Assembly (NCBI GenBank): GCA_964595205.1
Contig: CAZQOQ010000015.1
Coordinates: 62,001 to 126,000, forward strand
Length of the DNA stretch: 64,000 bases
Reading direction: 5' to 3'
Source of the DNA: JADKIH01 sp964595205
GTDB taxonomy: Bacteria > Bacteroidota > Bacteroidia > AKYH767-A > 2013-40CM-41-45
The notes under the pieces are model-generated. The model was not told the origin of the DNA and ran no database searches. It saw only the letters and a program-made list of their open reading frames with translations. Position 1 is the stretch's first letter, and every line of letters starts with the position of its first letter. Of this stretch, positions 7,692 to 17,002 are shown piece after piece. The position numbers were made by a program, and so were the translations under genes.

Positions 7692-7712
7692 TCCGGACCA
7701 ATTCCGGACCAA
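7692..7712. repeat. Two 11-bp-phased direct repeats upstream of integrase
   Basis: TCCGGACCAA occurs at 7692-7701 and 7703-7712, one helical turn apart, immediately upstream of the integrase -7 element. Each contains the palindrome TCCGGA. Such phased sites fit an operator or integrase arm-type binding sites that would couple promoter control to recombination. Confidence 0.5.
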
Positions 7713-7832
7713 ATTCATAAAATTTACTTTCATTTCTTTTCATCTCGTTTTATTATCTGATTGGATTTCACTCTGTAAATAGTTGTATTGATAGGGCATT
7801 GAGGGCAAAAGCGACAAAGCGGCATTAAATTA

Positions 7833-7855
7833 TTCGACTCCCTCCGGGTTCACCA
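7833..7855 (+). other. Putative attachment site: tRNA-type 3' end
   Basis: The sequence reads as a T-loop (TTCGACT), a T-stem 3' strand (CCCTC), an acceptor 3' strand (CGGGTTC), a discriminator A and CCA. The upstream bases do not supply the matching T-stem strand or the rest of a tRNA. This is what remains when an element integrates into the 3' end of a tRNA or tmRNA gene. The intact gene, or its other half, should lie beyond the left edge. Confidence 0.6.
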
Positions 7856-7884
7856 AAAGCCTCTGTTATTTCAGAGGTTTTTTT
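7856..7884 (+). terminator. Intrinsic terminator after the tRNA-type remnant
   Basis: CCTCTG (7860-7865) pairs with CAGAGG (7872-7877), followed by a run of seven T. It starts directly after the CCA, as expected of the original tRNA terminator left behind at the integration boundary. Confidence 0.75.
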
Positions 7885-7960
7885 ATTTGAAATATAATTG
7901 AAATAATTTACGAGAAGACCATAATTTTCCGATCATTAAGGAACGCTTTCAAGATAGTCT

Positions 7961-9595
7961 ATGCCTGTAAACTTAAAATCATTTTCCGGCGGCAGCAGGT
8001 CGGAGCTTTTATTTTTCCAGTGTCTCAAATTTTTTTCAATCGTCTTTTTTTTAGTACTCGTTGTTTATCATTATAGATTGATCATTCATCCTTTTCCTGC
8101 AGAGATTAGGGAAGGTGGTGAACTTTTGACAATAAAGGCGATTACCGAACACCTGAATCCCTTTGCTTTGGAGAACCAACCGGTCTATTTCAATCCTTAC
8201 GGAATAATTTATCCTTCTGTTGGAGCCGCGGTAGCAGGTTTTTTGGGTAATACCATTTTAACTGGCCGATTGCTAAATGCAATCCTGATCTGGTTTTCAC
8301 TGATTCTTATTTTCATTGCTTTCAGGAGGGAGAAAGTTAAATTATGGCTTTGTATTTTTGGCGTAGTCATATTCTATGGCAATATTTTATTCCTGGTAAC
8401 GCCATTAAACAGGCCTGATTCGCTGGGGATGTTGTTTTTCCTGTTTAGTATTTTACTGCCGATTCAAAATCGTTTCAGTTATTCGTCGTTGTTTGCCGGG
8501 CTGCTGTTTTGCCTGCTTTCTTTTTACACAAAGCAATATTTCGTAATTGGATATCTGATACTTATTCTTTATCTGTTTCTTTTCAAATCAATAAAAAAGG
8601 CAATTATTATTTCATTTTCATTTTTTATAATATTCATTACATCAGCAATCTTGATGGTAAGATTCTTCGAGTGTTATTTTTACAATACGATGCTATCGCA
8701 ACTGCTGGTAGCAAACAATAATCATTTCTATGCGATCACACAATTGCTCTTATTCTTTTTAACAAATGCAGGTATAACATTGATAATGTTGGTTGGCATG
8801 TTTATGTCTTCAGGTAAAAAGAAAAAGTATCCTTCGGCCGGTGATAATCAGACAATGGGTATTACATCCGGGAAATCAGTAAAAGACCGTTTGAAAAATT
8901 TGAATTGGAACACGGGACTTTTCGATTTCAGTTTTCAACCATACACCTTCCTTTTTATTTTTATTCTCCTTGCCCTGGTTCTAAAACTGGGCGGAAATCA
9001 GGGTGCTTATATGACGTATTATTACCAAATGCTCTCTTTTCCATTTCTTATGATGATATTAAGAGGGCCAATACCCATTCCAGGAAAAGTTTCTTATTTT
9101 TTTATTTTAATAAATTTTTTTACGGCCGGAAGCCTGTATTTATATCAGAATGAATTTACCAAAACCGACAGCGACAATTGGAAAAAGTTAGAAGAAATGA
9201 TTTCATTGAAAAAGAATATTTTCAGTACGGAGGAAATAGCTGCTCTTATTATTCAGCATGGCGATGTACCTTATTACTCTGGTTATACTGATACGTTTTA
9301 TGCCAGCACCATTTCAAGAAAATTTAATAAATGGTTTCCTTTCATTAAAAAATTAAAAGAGAAGGATGAGAATTTTCATCGCATGATAAATGAAAATATA
9401 CGAAGTGAGAAATATGACCTTCTTATTATCAATGAAAATTATTCTAATTCAAGAAAAAATTCGATTTCTGAGTCATACAGACTTCGTGACACGATCGACA
9501 TTAATTTTTATCATACTCAGGAGAAGATCAGGTTATTTGTCTGGGAGCCTGATTTAAAACATCCATCTATCTCACCAGCGTTACCGAACCGGTAA
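7961..9595 (+). CDS. Multispanning GT-C-type glycosyltransferase-like membrane protein
   Basis: A 544-residue protein with about ten hydrophobic segments between residues 20 and 385 and a soluble C-terminal domain of about 150 residues. After the first membrane helix a loop reads EIREGGELLTIKAI, with acidic residues where GT-C enzymes (PMT/ArnT/GT39 type) place their catalytic Asp/Glu. It probably moves a sugar from a polyprenyl carrier onto a periplasmic acceptor, but the family assignment rests on topology and this loop. Its 3' end overlaps the convergent surface-protein gene by 29 bp. It is the first chromosomal gene after the element boundary. Confidence 0.6.
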   Translation: MPVNLKSFSGGSRSELLFFQCLKFFSIVFFLVLVVYHYRLIIHPFPAEIREGGELLTIKAITEHLNPFALENQPVYFNPYGIIYPSVGAAVAGFLGNTILTGRLLNAILIWFSLILIFIAFRREKVKLWLCIFGVVIFYGNILFLVTPLNRPDSLGMLFFLFSILLPIQNRFSYSSLFAGLLFCLLSFYTKQYFVIGYLILILYLFLFKSIKKAIIISFSFFIIFITSAILMVRFFECYFYNTMLSQLLVANNNHFYAITQLLLFFLTNAGITLIMLVGMFMSSGKKKKYPSAGDNQTMGITSGKSVKDRLKNLNWNTGLFDFSFQPYTFLFIFILLALVLKLGGNQGAYMTYYYQMLSFPFLMMILRGPIPIPGKVSYFFILINFFTAGSLYLYQNEFTKTDSDNWKKLEEMISLKKNIFSTEEIAALIIQHGDVPYYSGYTDTFYASTISRKFNKWFPFIKKLKEKDENFHRMINENIRSEKYDLLIINENYSNSRKNSISESYRLRDTIDINFYHTQEKIRLFVWEPDLKHPSISPALPNR

Positions 9596-12500
9596 ACTCG
9601 TGTTTGCCTCTTTTGTAATCGGTAACATTTGCCCGGTATACATAAACGCCTTCGCTGTAATTTTCAGCGCCGTTTTTGGAGCCGCCATCCCAAACATCAG
9701 ACATACTATGTGAGGTAAAAACTTCTTTACCCCAGCGATCATAGATAAACAGTTCGAGCTCGAGAATACCTTCACCGTACGGACTGAAAAAATCGTTTTT
9801 ATTATCGCCATTCGGCGTAAAGGCATTCGGAAAATAGATGGCAAAGAATGGTTCCACATAAATGCTTCCGAAAGTCGTATCAAAGCAACCGTATGTGTTT
9901 TCCAGGATCAGGCGTACATTAAATGTTCCCGTGTCGCTGAATTTATAACTTGGATTCACAAGGTCGGAAACGCCTTTCCCATCGCCGAAATTCCAGTTCC
10001 AGTTGAGGCCGCCTGAACTCGCATCGAGGAATTCAATTTCCGGGTCGATGATGTTTACAATATCAGGATGAGCCGTAAACCCGGCAATGGGCAGCGGATA
10101 AATTTTAACCGCCGCATGATTCATCCTGCTTGCAGTACAGCCGCTGTCTGTTGAAACAATCAGCCTCACATCATAGGTTCCATCGGCAGAATAAGCATGA
10201 AGCGGATGTTGAACAACATCACTTTCTCCATCACCGAAATCCCAATGCCACTGGTTAATGTTTCCCGAAAGTGCATTAGATAGATCCGTAAACTGCATCA
10301 GCTGAAGTGCACAACCACTTTGAGTCGTAAAACTGACTGCCGGATTTTGATTTATGGTCAGTAATAAACCTGTACTGTCTACACAGCCTTGATCACTTGT
10401 AGTGACTAGCCTGACATGGTAATTTCCCGCCAGATTGTATGCATGACTGGCATGTTGCACGGCGGAAGAATTACCATCGCCAAAATTCCAGTCGTTTTGT
10501 AAAATAGTGCCTGCAGAAATCAAGGACAAGTTGGAAAAGATAAGCTGGTTGTTTACGCAGGCAGGAGAAGAAACGCTCATAGCCGGGACAGGTAAAGGAA
10601 ATAGATCAACCAGGACTGTATCCTGATTTTTACAATTATTTAAATCCGTAACTTCCACCGAATAGTTAGTCGGCAGAGCAGGCGAGACCTGGATGGCTGA
10701 ATTGGTTTCTCCGCCTGGACTCCACAGGTAGGTTTGTCCGCCCGAAGCATTCAGTGAAGCCACTGTACCCGGACAGATTATAACATCATCCCCTGCATCT
10801 GCGACCGGCAATGGGTTGACGGTTATGTAAACGCTGTCGTAGTTTACGCAGCCATTATTATCCTTTACCATTACGATATATTCACGGCTTGCATCCGGCG
10901 TGATAACGATTGATGGATTTGGATTCATGTTGAATATCCACAGGTAAGAAGTTCCTCCTGAAGCAGACAACGAAGCAGAATCGCCGAGACAAACAGCAGC
11001 ATCGTTTCCTGCGTAGGCGGATGGGAGCGAATTTACATTAACATGAACAGTATCATAAATCTCGCATCCATTGGTGGTAATTATTTTAACGGTATAATCC
11101 AACGATGCAGCTGGAGAAACGGAGATCGAACTATTCGTACTGCCACCCGGATTCCATAAATATGAAATTCCACCTGAGTCGGATAAAAGAATTGTTTCAC
11201 CGATACACATGGTTTGACTGGTTGTGGTACCACTTACAGATGGAAATACAGTAACGAGTACAGTATCGTAATCCACGCAGTTATTTGCATCAGAAACCCT
11301 CACAACATAATTAGTGGTCGATGGCGGTGATACCTGTATGGAACTTGTCGTTGCATTGCCGGGCGTCCATAAATACGAAATCCCACCGGATGCTGTGAGT
11401 GTTATCGGAGTAGCTGAACAGATTATCTGGTCAGTTCCGGCATCAGCAACAGGAACAGGGTTTACGGTAACAGTAACCGTATCATTAATAACACAGCTGT
11501 TAGCATCGGTAATTTCGACGGTGTAGTCGGTAGTTGTATCGGGCGACACGGTAATGTTTCTGTTCGTACTTCCGCCGGGATTCCATATGAATGATACTCC
11601 GCCCGTAACGCTCAGGCTGGCAGGATTTCCGTAACAGATCGACTGGTTCGCGCCGGCATTGGCGTTCGGTGAGGGAAAGACGTTTACACTGACAGTGTCG
11701 CTGTTGCTGCATCCGTTCGAGTCGGTAACAAACACAATATAATCGGTTGTTGTAGACGGAGAAACTGAAATTGAGTTTGACGTTGCGCCGCCCGGACTCC
11801 AGGAGTAGGTTATTCCACCGGTTGCACTCAGTATGGCCGAGGTTCCCGGACAGACGGATTGATTTCCACCTCCGTTTACATTAGGAAGAGGAATAGAAAG
11901 CACGTCAATAAAGATACTGTCGCGGACAACAGGAGCACAATTCCCTGGAGAAGTTACGGAGACGTAATACCACATGCTGGAAGTTGCAGTTAAAACCGGA
12001 TTCGCAATTGTTGGGTTATTAAGTCCGGTGACGGGTGACCACGAGTATTGGTAGATCGACGACGAAGGTATCGTGCCGGCATTGAATTGGATGGTTTGGT
12101 TCTGACAGGTTATGTGGGCTGATGCTGTTACAAACGTTTGTGGTGGATCCGGTATTTCTATGTTAAAGTAATACGTCTTGTCACAGCCTGAGAGAAATTC
12201 ACTTCCATGTTCGAGATAAATATCCGGATTGATAGGAGGAGTGAGTGTGAGAACCGGACCAATCGCAATGGTGTCGTTGGGATTTGTAATTGTTGACCAC
12301 CATGGGTTATTGAGTATATTGGTTGTTCCGATATGAAGCGTATCATTCGTGCATAAAATTGAATCGACGGGAATGGGTTGTTGTTTACTATAGGATCCAA
12401 CAGAATAAGCATAGCTCTCAGCCTGCCCGGTTCCGTAAGCATAAGCTGTAAAGCCGCTGTCGGCCGCAAGGGTATGACTACCCTGAGAAAGAACAAGCCT

Positions 12501-13772
12501 TGCATAAGAGATGTTATTGCAAAAAGGCATTGTGGTAAAAGAGGCAGATGAAACATGAGAACCATCGAGCGTGAGTTGGGCAATGTGGGCGGAATTCATG
12601 ATCACATTCACTACGTGTTGGGTAATCACGGTGGAGGTAACGGTGCTGAAGGTTACCTTGTCAATTTTCTGTTCCTGGGCATTCAGATACATCATTGCCG
12701 GGTCACCAGCACTGGCACATGAAACTCCCTGCATGTATTGAATAACGCAAACGGGGTTTGAAGCTGTTATGCATTGTGGGCCGGTGATATTATTGACTTC
12801 AATAAACTGCCCGGCATTCAGATTGCCGGGTGCACCACCGTTAATGGTATAGGTCGTATTATTCTGATCGGCTAAAATCCGGATCGTGTAACCGGTAGCA
12901 AACGAAAACGGTACAGCAAAATAGGTTTTGCCCCAGTTAGGAACCGGAATGGCCTGATCGTATAATATATCGCAGGCGGTACAACCAGTCGGAATATTAA
13001 CACATGTAGATCCGGAAAAAACGGCAAAGGGTCTGCAACTTCCGCTGGAACCGGTCGACTCAATGGTGGTGCCGGTTAAATCATCGTTGTAATTGGATGC
13101 AAGTACCTGGTATGATTGTCCTGCATTCAGATTAATCGTAAAAGGTACATTAGCAGGACGACCACCCCAGGTTGGAGATGTTGGTGTTATAGAAATCTGA
13201 GTCGCATCTTCTGTTGCAACAATCAGCAGTTCTGAATTGATTCCCGGAGTGATACCGGACGATATTCCTTTATAGGAGGAGATTCGGTATTCAATGCCAA
13301 GTGATTGTTTCGGATAAACGACCGTCCCGTCTGCAGTATATTGCATGAAAGAGATTGCGAAAACGCTTACGGTATCCAGTGAGGTAATTTCCACGCCCTT
13401 GTTCTCCACCACTTCAGAAGTATTATGTTCAACAATGTTTACGGGAATGGTAATGGTAGTAGTCTGGTTAGCGACAACCGTAAAATTCGTCGTCCAACCC
13501 TGTTGTGGTATGGAAAGTACACCACTTGTATTCACTTCAGAAGTAATAAAAACATCACATCGTTTGGATCCCGGATTGGAGCCGAGAGCGCCGGGAGAGT
13601 AGGGGAAGCCGATCCAAAAATCTTTTCCTTTGGTGGGAATTACCCCCTGCGAAAACGCAGAAGAATGACAGATAAATCCAATCAGGACAGAGACAAATAA
13701 GGCCCTTCCACGGATGGTAGATCCAGGTCTGGAAAAGTTAAAAATGCAAGCATTGACGAAAAAATTTCCCAT
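9567..13772 (-). CDS. Giant IgGFc-binding/PKD surface protein with T9SS type B domain
   Basis: A 1,401-residue secreted protein. After a signal region (about 1-42) comes an IgGFc-binding-like N-terminal region (GKDFWIGFPYSPG onward, to about 470). Six Ig/PKD-like repeats of about 72 residues follow at about 630-1060, each with a Cys-x-G opening, a GG-x-S-Y-x-W core and a D-x-N-x-C strand. Three PKD domains (W-x-FGDG) occupy about 1060-1305. A CHU_C gliding-motility/T9SS type B sorting domain (FPNAFTPNGDNKNDFF, then IYDRWGKEVF) closes the protein. It is likely exported by T9SS and acts at the cell surface as an adhesin or matrix protein (inference). Confidence 0.88.
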   Translation of the reverse strand: MGNFFVNACIFNFSRPGSTIRGRALFVSVLIGFICHSSAFSQGVIPTKGKDFWIGFPYSPGALGSNPGSKRCDVFITSEVNTSGVLSIPQQGWTTNFTVVANQTTTITIPVNIVEHNTSEVVENKGVEITSLDTVSVFAISFMQYTADGTVVYPKQSLGIEYRISSYKGISSGITPGINSELLIVATEDATQISITPTSPTWGGRPANVPFTINLNAGQSYQVLASNYNDDLTGTTIESTGSSGSCRPFAVFSGSTCVNIPTGCTACDILYDQAIPVPNWGKTYFAVPFSFATGYTIRILADQNNTTYTINGGAPGNLNAGQFIEVNNITGPQCITASNPVCVIQYMQGVSCASAGDPAMMYLNAQEQKIDKVTFSTVTSTVITQHVVNVIMNSAHIAQLTLDGSHVSSASFTTMPFCNNISYARLVLSQGSHTLAADSGFTAYAYGTGQAESYAYSVGSYSKQQPIPVDSILCTNDTLHIGTTNILNNPWWSTITNPNDTIAIGPVLTLTPPINPDIYLEHGSEFLSGCDKTYYFNIEIPDPPQTFVTASAHITCQNQTIQFNAGTIPSSSIYQYSWSPVTGLNNPTIANPVLTATSSMWYYVSVTSPGNCAPVVRDSIFIDVLSIPLPNVNGGGNQSVCPGTSAILSATGGITYSWSPGGATSNSISVSPSTTTDYIVFVTDSNGCSNSDTVSVNVFPSPNANAGANQSICYGNPASLSVTGGVSFIWNPGGSTNRNITVSPDTTTDYTVEITDANSCVINDTVTVTVNPVPVADAGTDQIICSATPITLTASGGISYLWTPGNATTSSIQVSPPSTTNYVVRVSDANNCVDYDTVLVTVFPSVSGTTTSQTMCIGETILLSDSGGISYLWNPGGSTNSSISVSPAASLDYTVKIITTNGCEIYDTVHVNVNSLPSAYAGNDAAVCLGDSASLSASGGTSYLWIFNMNPNPSIVITPDASREYIVMVKDNNGCVNYDSVYITVNPLPVADAGDDVIICPGTVASLNASGGQTYLWSPGGETNSAIQVSPALPTNYSVEVTDLNNCKNQDTVLVDLFPLPVPAMSVSSPACVNNQLIFSNLSLISAGTILQNDWNFGDGNSSAVQHASHAYNLAGNYHVRLVTTSDQGCVDSTGLLLTINQNPAVSFTTQSGCALQLMQFTDLSNALSGNINQWHWDFGDGESDVVQHPLHAYSADGTYDVRLIVSTDSGCTASRMNHAAVKIYPLPIAGFTAHPDIVNIIDPEIEFLDASSGGLNWNWNFGDGKGVSDLVNPSYKFSDTGTFNVRLILENTYGCFDTTFGSIYVEPFFAIYFPNAFTPNGDNKNDFFSPYGEGILELELFIYDRWGKEVFTSHSMSDVWDGGSKNGAENYSEGVYVYRANVTDYKRGKHEFTGSVTLVR
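10595..11880 (-). repeat. Six tandem Ig/PKD-like repeat units within the surface protein
   Basis: Six units of about 215 bp encode the 72-residue repeats of the surface protein. They keep a shared core (GG then S-Y-x-W, then S-V/I-x-V-S-P) but differ in sequence, so they are old duplications rather than a recent expansion. The fifth unit departs most, with FNMNPNPS in place of the PGG segment. Confidence 0.8.
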
Positions 13773-13945
13773 TCAAAAAAAGTGTAAAAACTAAATTCGA
13801 ATCAAAGCTATCGAAAAAGATGATTCGATTCGGTTTTTATATTAGAATTATGTAAACGTAATGAAAAATGACGCTAACCTGATATTTAAATGGGTCTTTT
13901 AAATTTCAAGGGTAATCACATTTTAAAATAACATTCACGGAGGAA

Positions 13946-14467
13946 TTACCAGCCTGTTTTATTAATACTATTTTGAGAATCTATGGAGGTTCTGATTGCA
14001 TTGAGAATGGATTTCGCCAGCTTGTCAATTCGGTTTTGTTCCTGTTCGTTGGATTTTTTGTTCTCAATAAAATTTTCCGCCGGAGTGATGGTAATTCCCC
14101 TTTCGAAGTAGAAGTCAGTTATGGTTAATTTAAAACGCTCATCTCTGGTTTCGACTTTTATTGTATAATGTAAGTATTCCTCGTCGGTACTTTCCCATAA
14201 TCCTTTAGGATTATATATTTTTATTCCCTTTGCAACAAAAACATGAAATTGTTTATCATCCATTTGTATGGATTCATTGGAAGATCTGAAAAATTCAGCC
14301 GCCCAGATTTTTGCATAGATATAAAGCATGTCAGCATTCACAGAGTCAACCGGAACGATTTCCTCATAATATACTCTTCCCGTTGCATTGCTGACAGGTA
14401 ACGATACCTGGCTGTATAATTTTGAAATGAAAATAAATGAGAAGGAAAGAATGAGAATTATTTTCAT
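13946..14467 (-). CDS. DUF4468 secreted protein
   Basis: A 173-residue protein with an N-terminal signal peptide (ILILSFSFIFISKLYSQ) followed by the DUF4468 fold (TBP-like), recognised by GRVYYEEIVPVDSV, a W-A-A-E-F-F segment and the LHYTIKVETRDERFKLTITD strands. These proteins are common in Bacteroidota, lie in the periplasm or outer membrane and have no known function. It stands alone between two intergenic regions. Confidence 0.75.
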   Translation of the reverse strand: MKIILILSFSFIFISKLYSQVSLPVSNATGRVYYEEIVPVDSVNADMLYIYAKIWAAEFFRSSNESIQMDDKQFHVFVAKGIKIYNPKGLWESTDEEYLHYTIKVETRDERFKLTITDFYFERGITITPAENFIENKKSNEQEQNRIDKLAKSILNAIRTSIDSQNSINKTGW

Positions 14468-14828
14468 ATGGGTTACTTAAATTTTTAAATGAGCTTGAAG
14501 AATTTGTTTTTCGAACGGAAGTTAAAACTAATTATTTTAAGACTATAAATCCGCATTATTTCTAATTTGTCATTTTAAAGGAAAAAGGAAATCAGAAGTT
14601 GAGGAGTATTTTTTAATGGTAAAAAAGTACCCTGGGGTTAAAATTCAGTGAAAAACTGAAAACCTGGAACACACTCGTGACGCATCAACAATCAAATATG
14701 ATGAATTTAATTCATTATACAGGCGTTTTTTTCGAAATGAAAAATCACCATTTAAGATACCTCAGGTTTAAAATTTATAATCGATTTTGTATGCGATAAT
14801 TAGTATCTTTAAATTCTAATCAATTACT
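14468..14828. other. AT-rich intergenic region without genes
   Basis: 361 bp between divergent genes. I see no convincing gene or RNA. The right end carries TATCTTTA (14804-14811), one mismatch from the -7 consensus, 18 bp before the ATG of the next gene. Confidence 0.5.
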
Positions 14829-16304
14829 ATGAAGCTGTTTTTAATATTTTTCGTAATCATCTTGTTTTGTTCTTTGGAAAATGCATGCGCAACACATGCC
14901 ATGGGAGCTGATTTAACATATCGTTGCCTTGGGCCGGGTTCGATGCCGGGGACTTACGAATATGAAATTACATTTTCATTTTATCGGGATTGCAGTGGAA
15001 TAGGTGTAAACGCATTTACAGGTGCAATTGATATTACAAATTCTTGCGGATACCCTAATCCCACATTAACACTTTCCCCAACTGTTACGAGTCCAACACA
15101 AATATCACCCATATGTATAAATGCAACATCCACCTGCAATGGCGGCACTTTTACAGGAATTGAAGAGTGGGTGTACCAGGGTAATGTAACCTTACCCGGA
15201 GAATGTGGCAATTGGACATTCTCCCATAGTGAGGGTGCAAGAAACATAGCTGTAACAACTATTTCCGCAGTCGGAGGTGATAATTTATTTGTTTATTCTA
15301 CATTGAACAATTTGAATGGTGTTTGTAATAATTCTCCGGTCTTTTCAAACATTCCTGTACCCTTTTCCTGTGTTGGACAACGCTTTTGTTTTAATCATGG
15401 TGCATATGATGCAGAAGGTGATTCAATAGTTTATGAACTCATCACTCCAAGGACCGGGCCTTCTTTGGGTGATACGGTAGATTATAATTCCCCCTATTCA
15501 AAAGATCAACCAATACTTTCAAATCCACCCATGTCATTTAATTCAAATACGGGTAATATTTGTATGTATCCAATTCAGGCTGATGTTTCAGTTATTGCTG
15601 TTCTGGTAAAAGAATTTCGCAATGGTCTATTAATCGGAGAAGTCGAAAGGGATATGCAGATTAGCGTTTTACCCTGTAACAATGTACTTCCTGTTTTAGG
15701 AGGTTTTAATGGTACACCTTCGTTTACAAAATATGTTTGTACGAACATGATGAATTGTTTTAACATTTATTCGTACGACCCTGATACGGCTAACATTACT
15801 TCCATATCCTGGGACAATTCAATTCAAAATGTTACTTTTTCAACTACGCAAGGATATCGTGATACGGCTTTAATTTGCTGGATGCCGGCAGCTGCCGATA
15901 CTATCGGTAATCCATATTGTTTTACTGTATCAGTTTCAGATAATAACTGTCCATATCTCGGAGTTCAGGTCTTTAGTTATTGTTTCATTGTGACAGATAC
16001 AATTGGTTGTTCCTTACTTTCGATTAATGAGAATCAAAAACACAGACCCGGTTTCATTGTTTATCCGCAACCTGCAAACGAAGAATTAATTCTGGATTTT
16101 GGGCCTGATTTTATTCAAAATGATTTCCAAAAATTTTCCATCGAAAATATTTTAGGAGAAGGAATTTATCAATCAGGTATCAATCAACAAAAAATATCTG
16201 TAAATATAAGTCACCGGATGGAATCCGGAATTTATTTTGTTCGAGCGATGAATGAAACTGGTAAAACTATTTCAGTGAGGAAAATTATTATTGCCGGATT
16301 ATGA
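14829..16304 (+). CDS. T9SS type A secreted protein, Cys-rich
   Basis: A 491-residue secreted protein. A signal peptide is followed by HAMGADLTYRCLGPG, a start seen in a large Bacteroidota family of extracellular proteins with many Cys and repeated beta-sandwich segments. The C-terminal about 80 residues are a T9SS type A sorting domain (FIVYPQPANEELILDFG ending in SGIYFVRAMNETG). Several Cys pairs suggest disulfides. Function unknown; it is probably a surface or matrix protein. ATG 14829 lies close behind a -7-like element. Confidence 0.75.
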   Translation: MKLFLIFFVIILFCSLENACATHAMGADLTYRCLGPGSMPGTYEYEITFSFYRDCSGIGVNAFTGAIDITNSCGYPNPTLTLSPTVTSPTQISPICINATSTCNGGTFTGIEEWVYQGNVTLPGECGNWTFSHSEGARNIAVTTISAVGGDNLFVYSTLNNLNGVCNNSPVFSNIPVPFSCVGQRFCFNHGAYDAEGDSIVYELITPRTGPSLGDTVDYNSPYSKDQPILSNPPMSFNSNTGNICMYPIQADVSVIAVLVKEFRNGLLIGEVERDMQISVLPCNNVLPVLGGFNGTPSFTKYVCTNMMNCFNIYSYDPDTANITSISWDNSIQNVTFSTTQGYRDTALICWMPAAADTIGNPYCFTVSVSDNNCPYLGVQVFSYCFIVTDTIGCSLLSINENQKHRPGFIVYPQPANEELILDFGPDFIQNDFQKFSIENILGEGIYQSGINQQKISVNISHRMESGIYFVRAMNETGKTISVRKIIIAGL

Positions 16305-16324
16305 TTTCCTGAATTTTAATTGCG

Positions 16325-16834
16325 ATGAATTCGAACTATATCATCTCCCAACTCGAAAGTAACATCAGTGTATTTAGCGAACTCTTTACTAATATTCCTG
16401 ATGAGTTGATTCATTGGAGAAGCCAGCCCGAGAAATGGAATATTTTGGAAATTGCCTGTCATCTGTTAGATGAAGAGCGGGAAGATTTTCGGGCGCGACT
16501 CAGGTTGGTCCTTATAAATCCATCAGAACCATTTCCAAAAATTGACCCTGCCGGATGGGTGACAAGCAGAAATTATGATTCGAAGGATTTAGTAAAAACC
16601 GTTTCTGATTTTATCGATGAGCGGAACAGGTCTATTCAATGGTTAAAGTCTCTAAAGAATCCTCCATTTGGAAATGCATATCAGCATCCTAAATTCGGTC
16701 CCATTTCAGGAAGGCTCTTACTTGCAAACTGGCTGGCACACGACTATCTTCATTTCCGGCAGATAGCGAAGTTGAAATATGATTACCTGGCTTCGACCGG
16801 TGGAGAGAAGTTGGATTATGCAGGGACGTGGTAG
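16325..16834 (+). CDS. DinB family protein
   Basis: A 169-residue four-helix DinB/YfiT-like protein. Metal-binding histidines are expected in CHLLDEE (near residue 46) and in the HDYLHFRQI helix near residue 139; all three His of the usual triad appear present. Members are metal-dependent transferases or hydrolases, often bacillithiol-linked, and the exact reaction is not predictable here. It starts 20 bp after the secreted-protein gene on the same strand. Confidence 0.8.
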   Translation: MNSNYIISQLESNISVFSELFTNIPDELIHWRSQPEKWNILEIACHLLDEEREDFRARLRLVLINPSEPFPKIDPAGWVTSRNYDSKDLVKTVSDFIDERNRSIQWLKSLKNPPFGNAYQHPKFGPISGRLLLANWLAHDYLHFRQIAKLKYDYLASTGGEKLDYAGTW

Positions 16835-16845
16835 GTTAGTGTTGG

Positions 16846-16908
16846 TTTTTGATTGTTGATTTTTGATTGCTGATTGTTGATTTTTGATTTTTGATTTTTG
16901 GTTGTTGA
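16846..16908 (+). repeat. Nine 7-bp repeats, TT(T/G)(T/C)TGA type
   Basis: Nine contiguous heptamers in strict 7-bp phase: TTTTTGA, TTGTTGA, TTTTTGA, TTGCTGA, TTGTTGA, TTTTTGA, TTTTTGA, TTTTTGG and TTGTTGA. The last unit forms one arm of a perfect 9-bp hairpin. Confidence 0.85.
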
Positions 16909-17002
16909 TACTCTCAACAACCTAAGTCATATTTATTTGATGGAGAAACACTTTCTATATCCATATTAACTATTTGTTTCATTTCCAACCCCCATTTGCA
17001 AC

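Larger units (their letters stand above)
7652..7832. other. Non-coding junction between integrase and attachment site
   Basis: No gene is supported between the integrase start and the next gene at 7961. This part holds the integrase promoter, the phased TCCGGACCAA repeats and an AT-rich stretch leading to the attachment site. Confidence 0.6.

Noticed and set aside
7801..7855. A complete tRNA gene at the element boundary
   Set aside because: Only the T-loop, one T-stem strand, acceptor strand and CCA are present. No matching T-stem strand, anticodon or D-arm sequence lies upstream.
12158..12583. A 141-residue frame inside the giant surface-protein gene
   Set aside because: It lies within the long gene in another frame with no domain; the repeat-rich gene produces such frames easily.
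9567..13772. Recent repeat expansion or mobile insertion in the surface protein
   Set aside because: The six repeat units are too divergent at the DNA level, and no transposase or terminal repeat was found.
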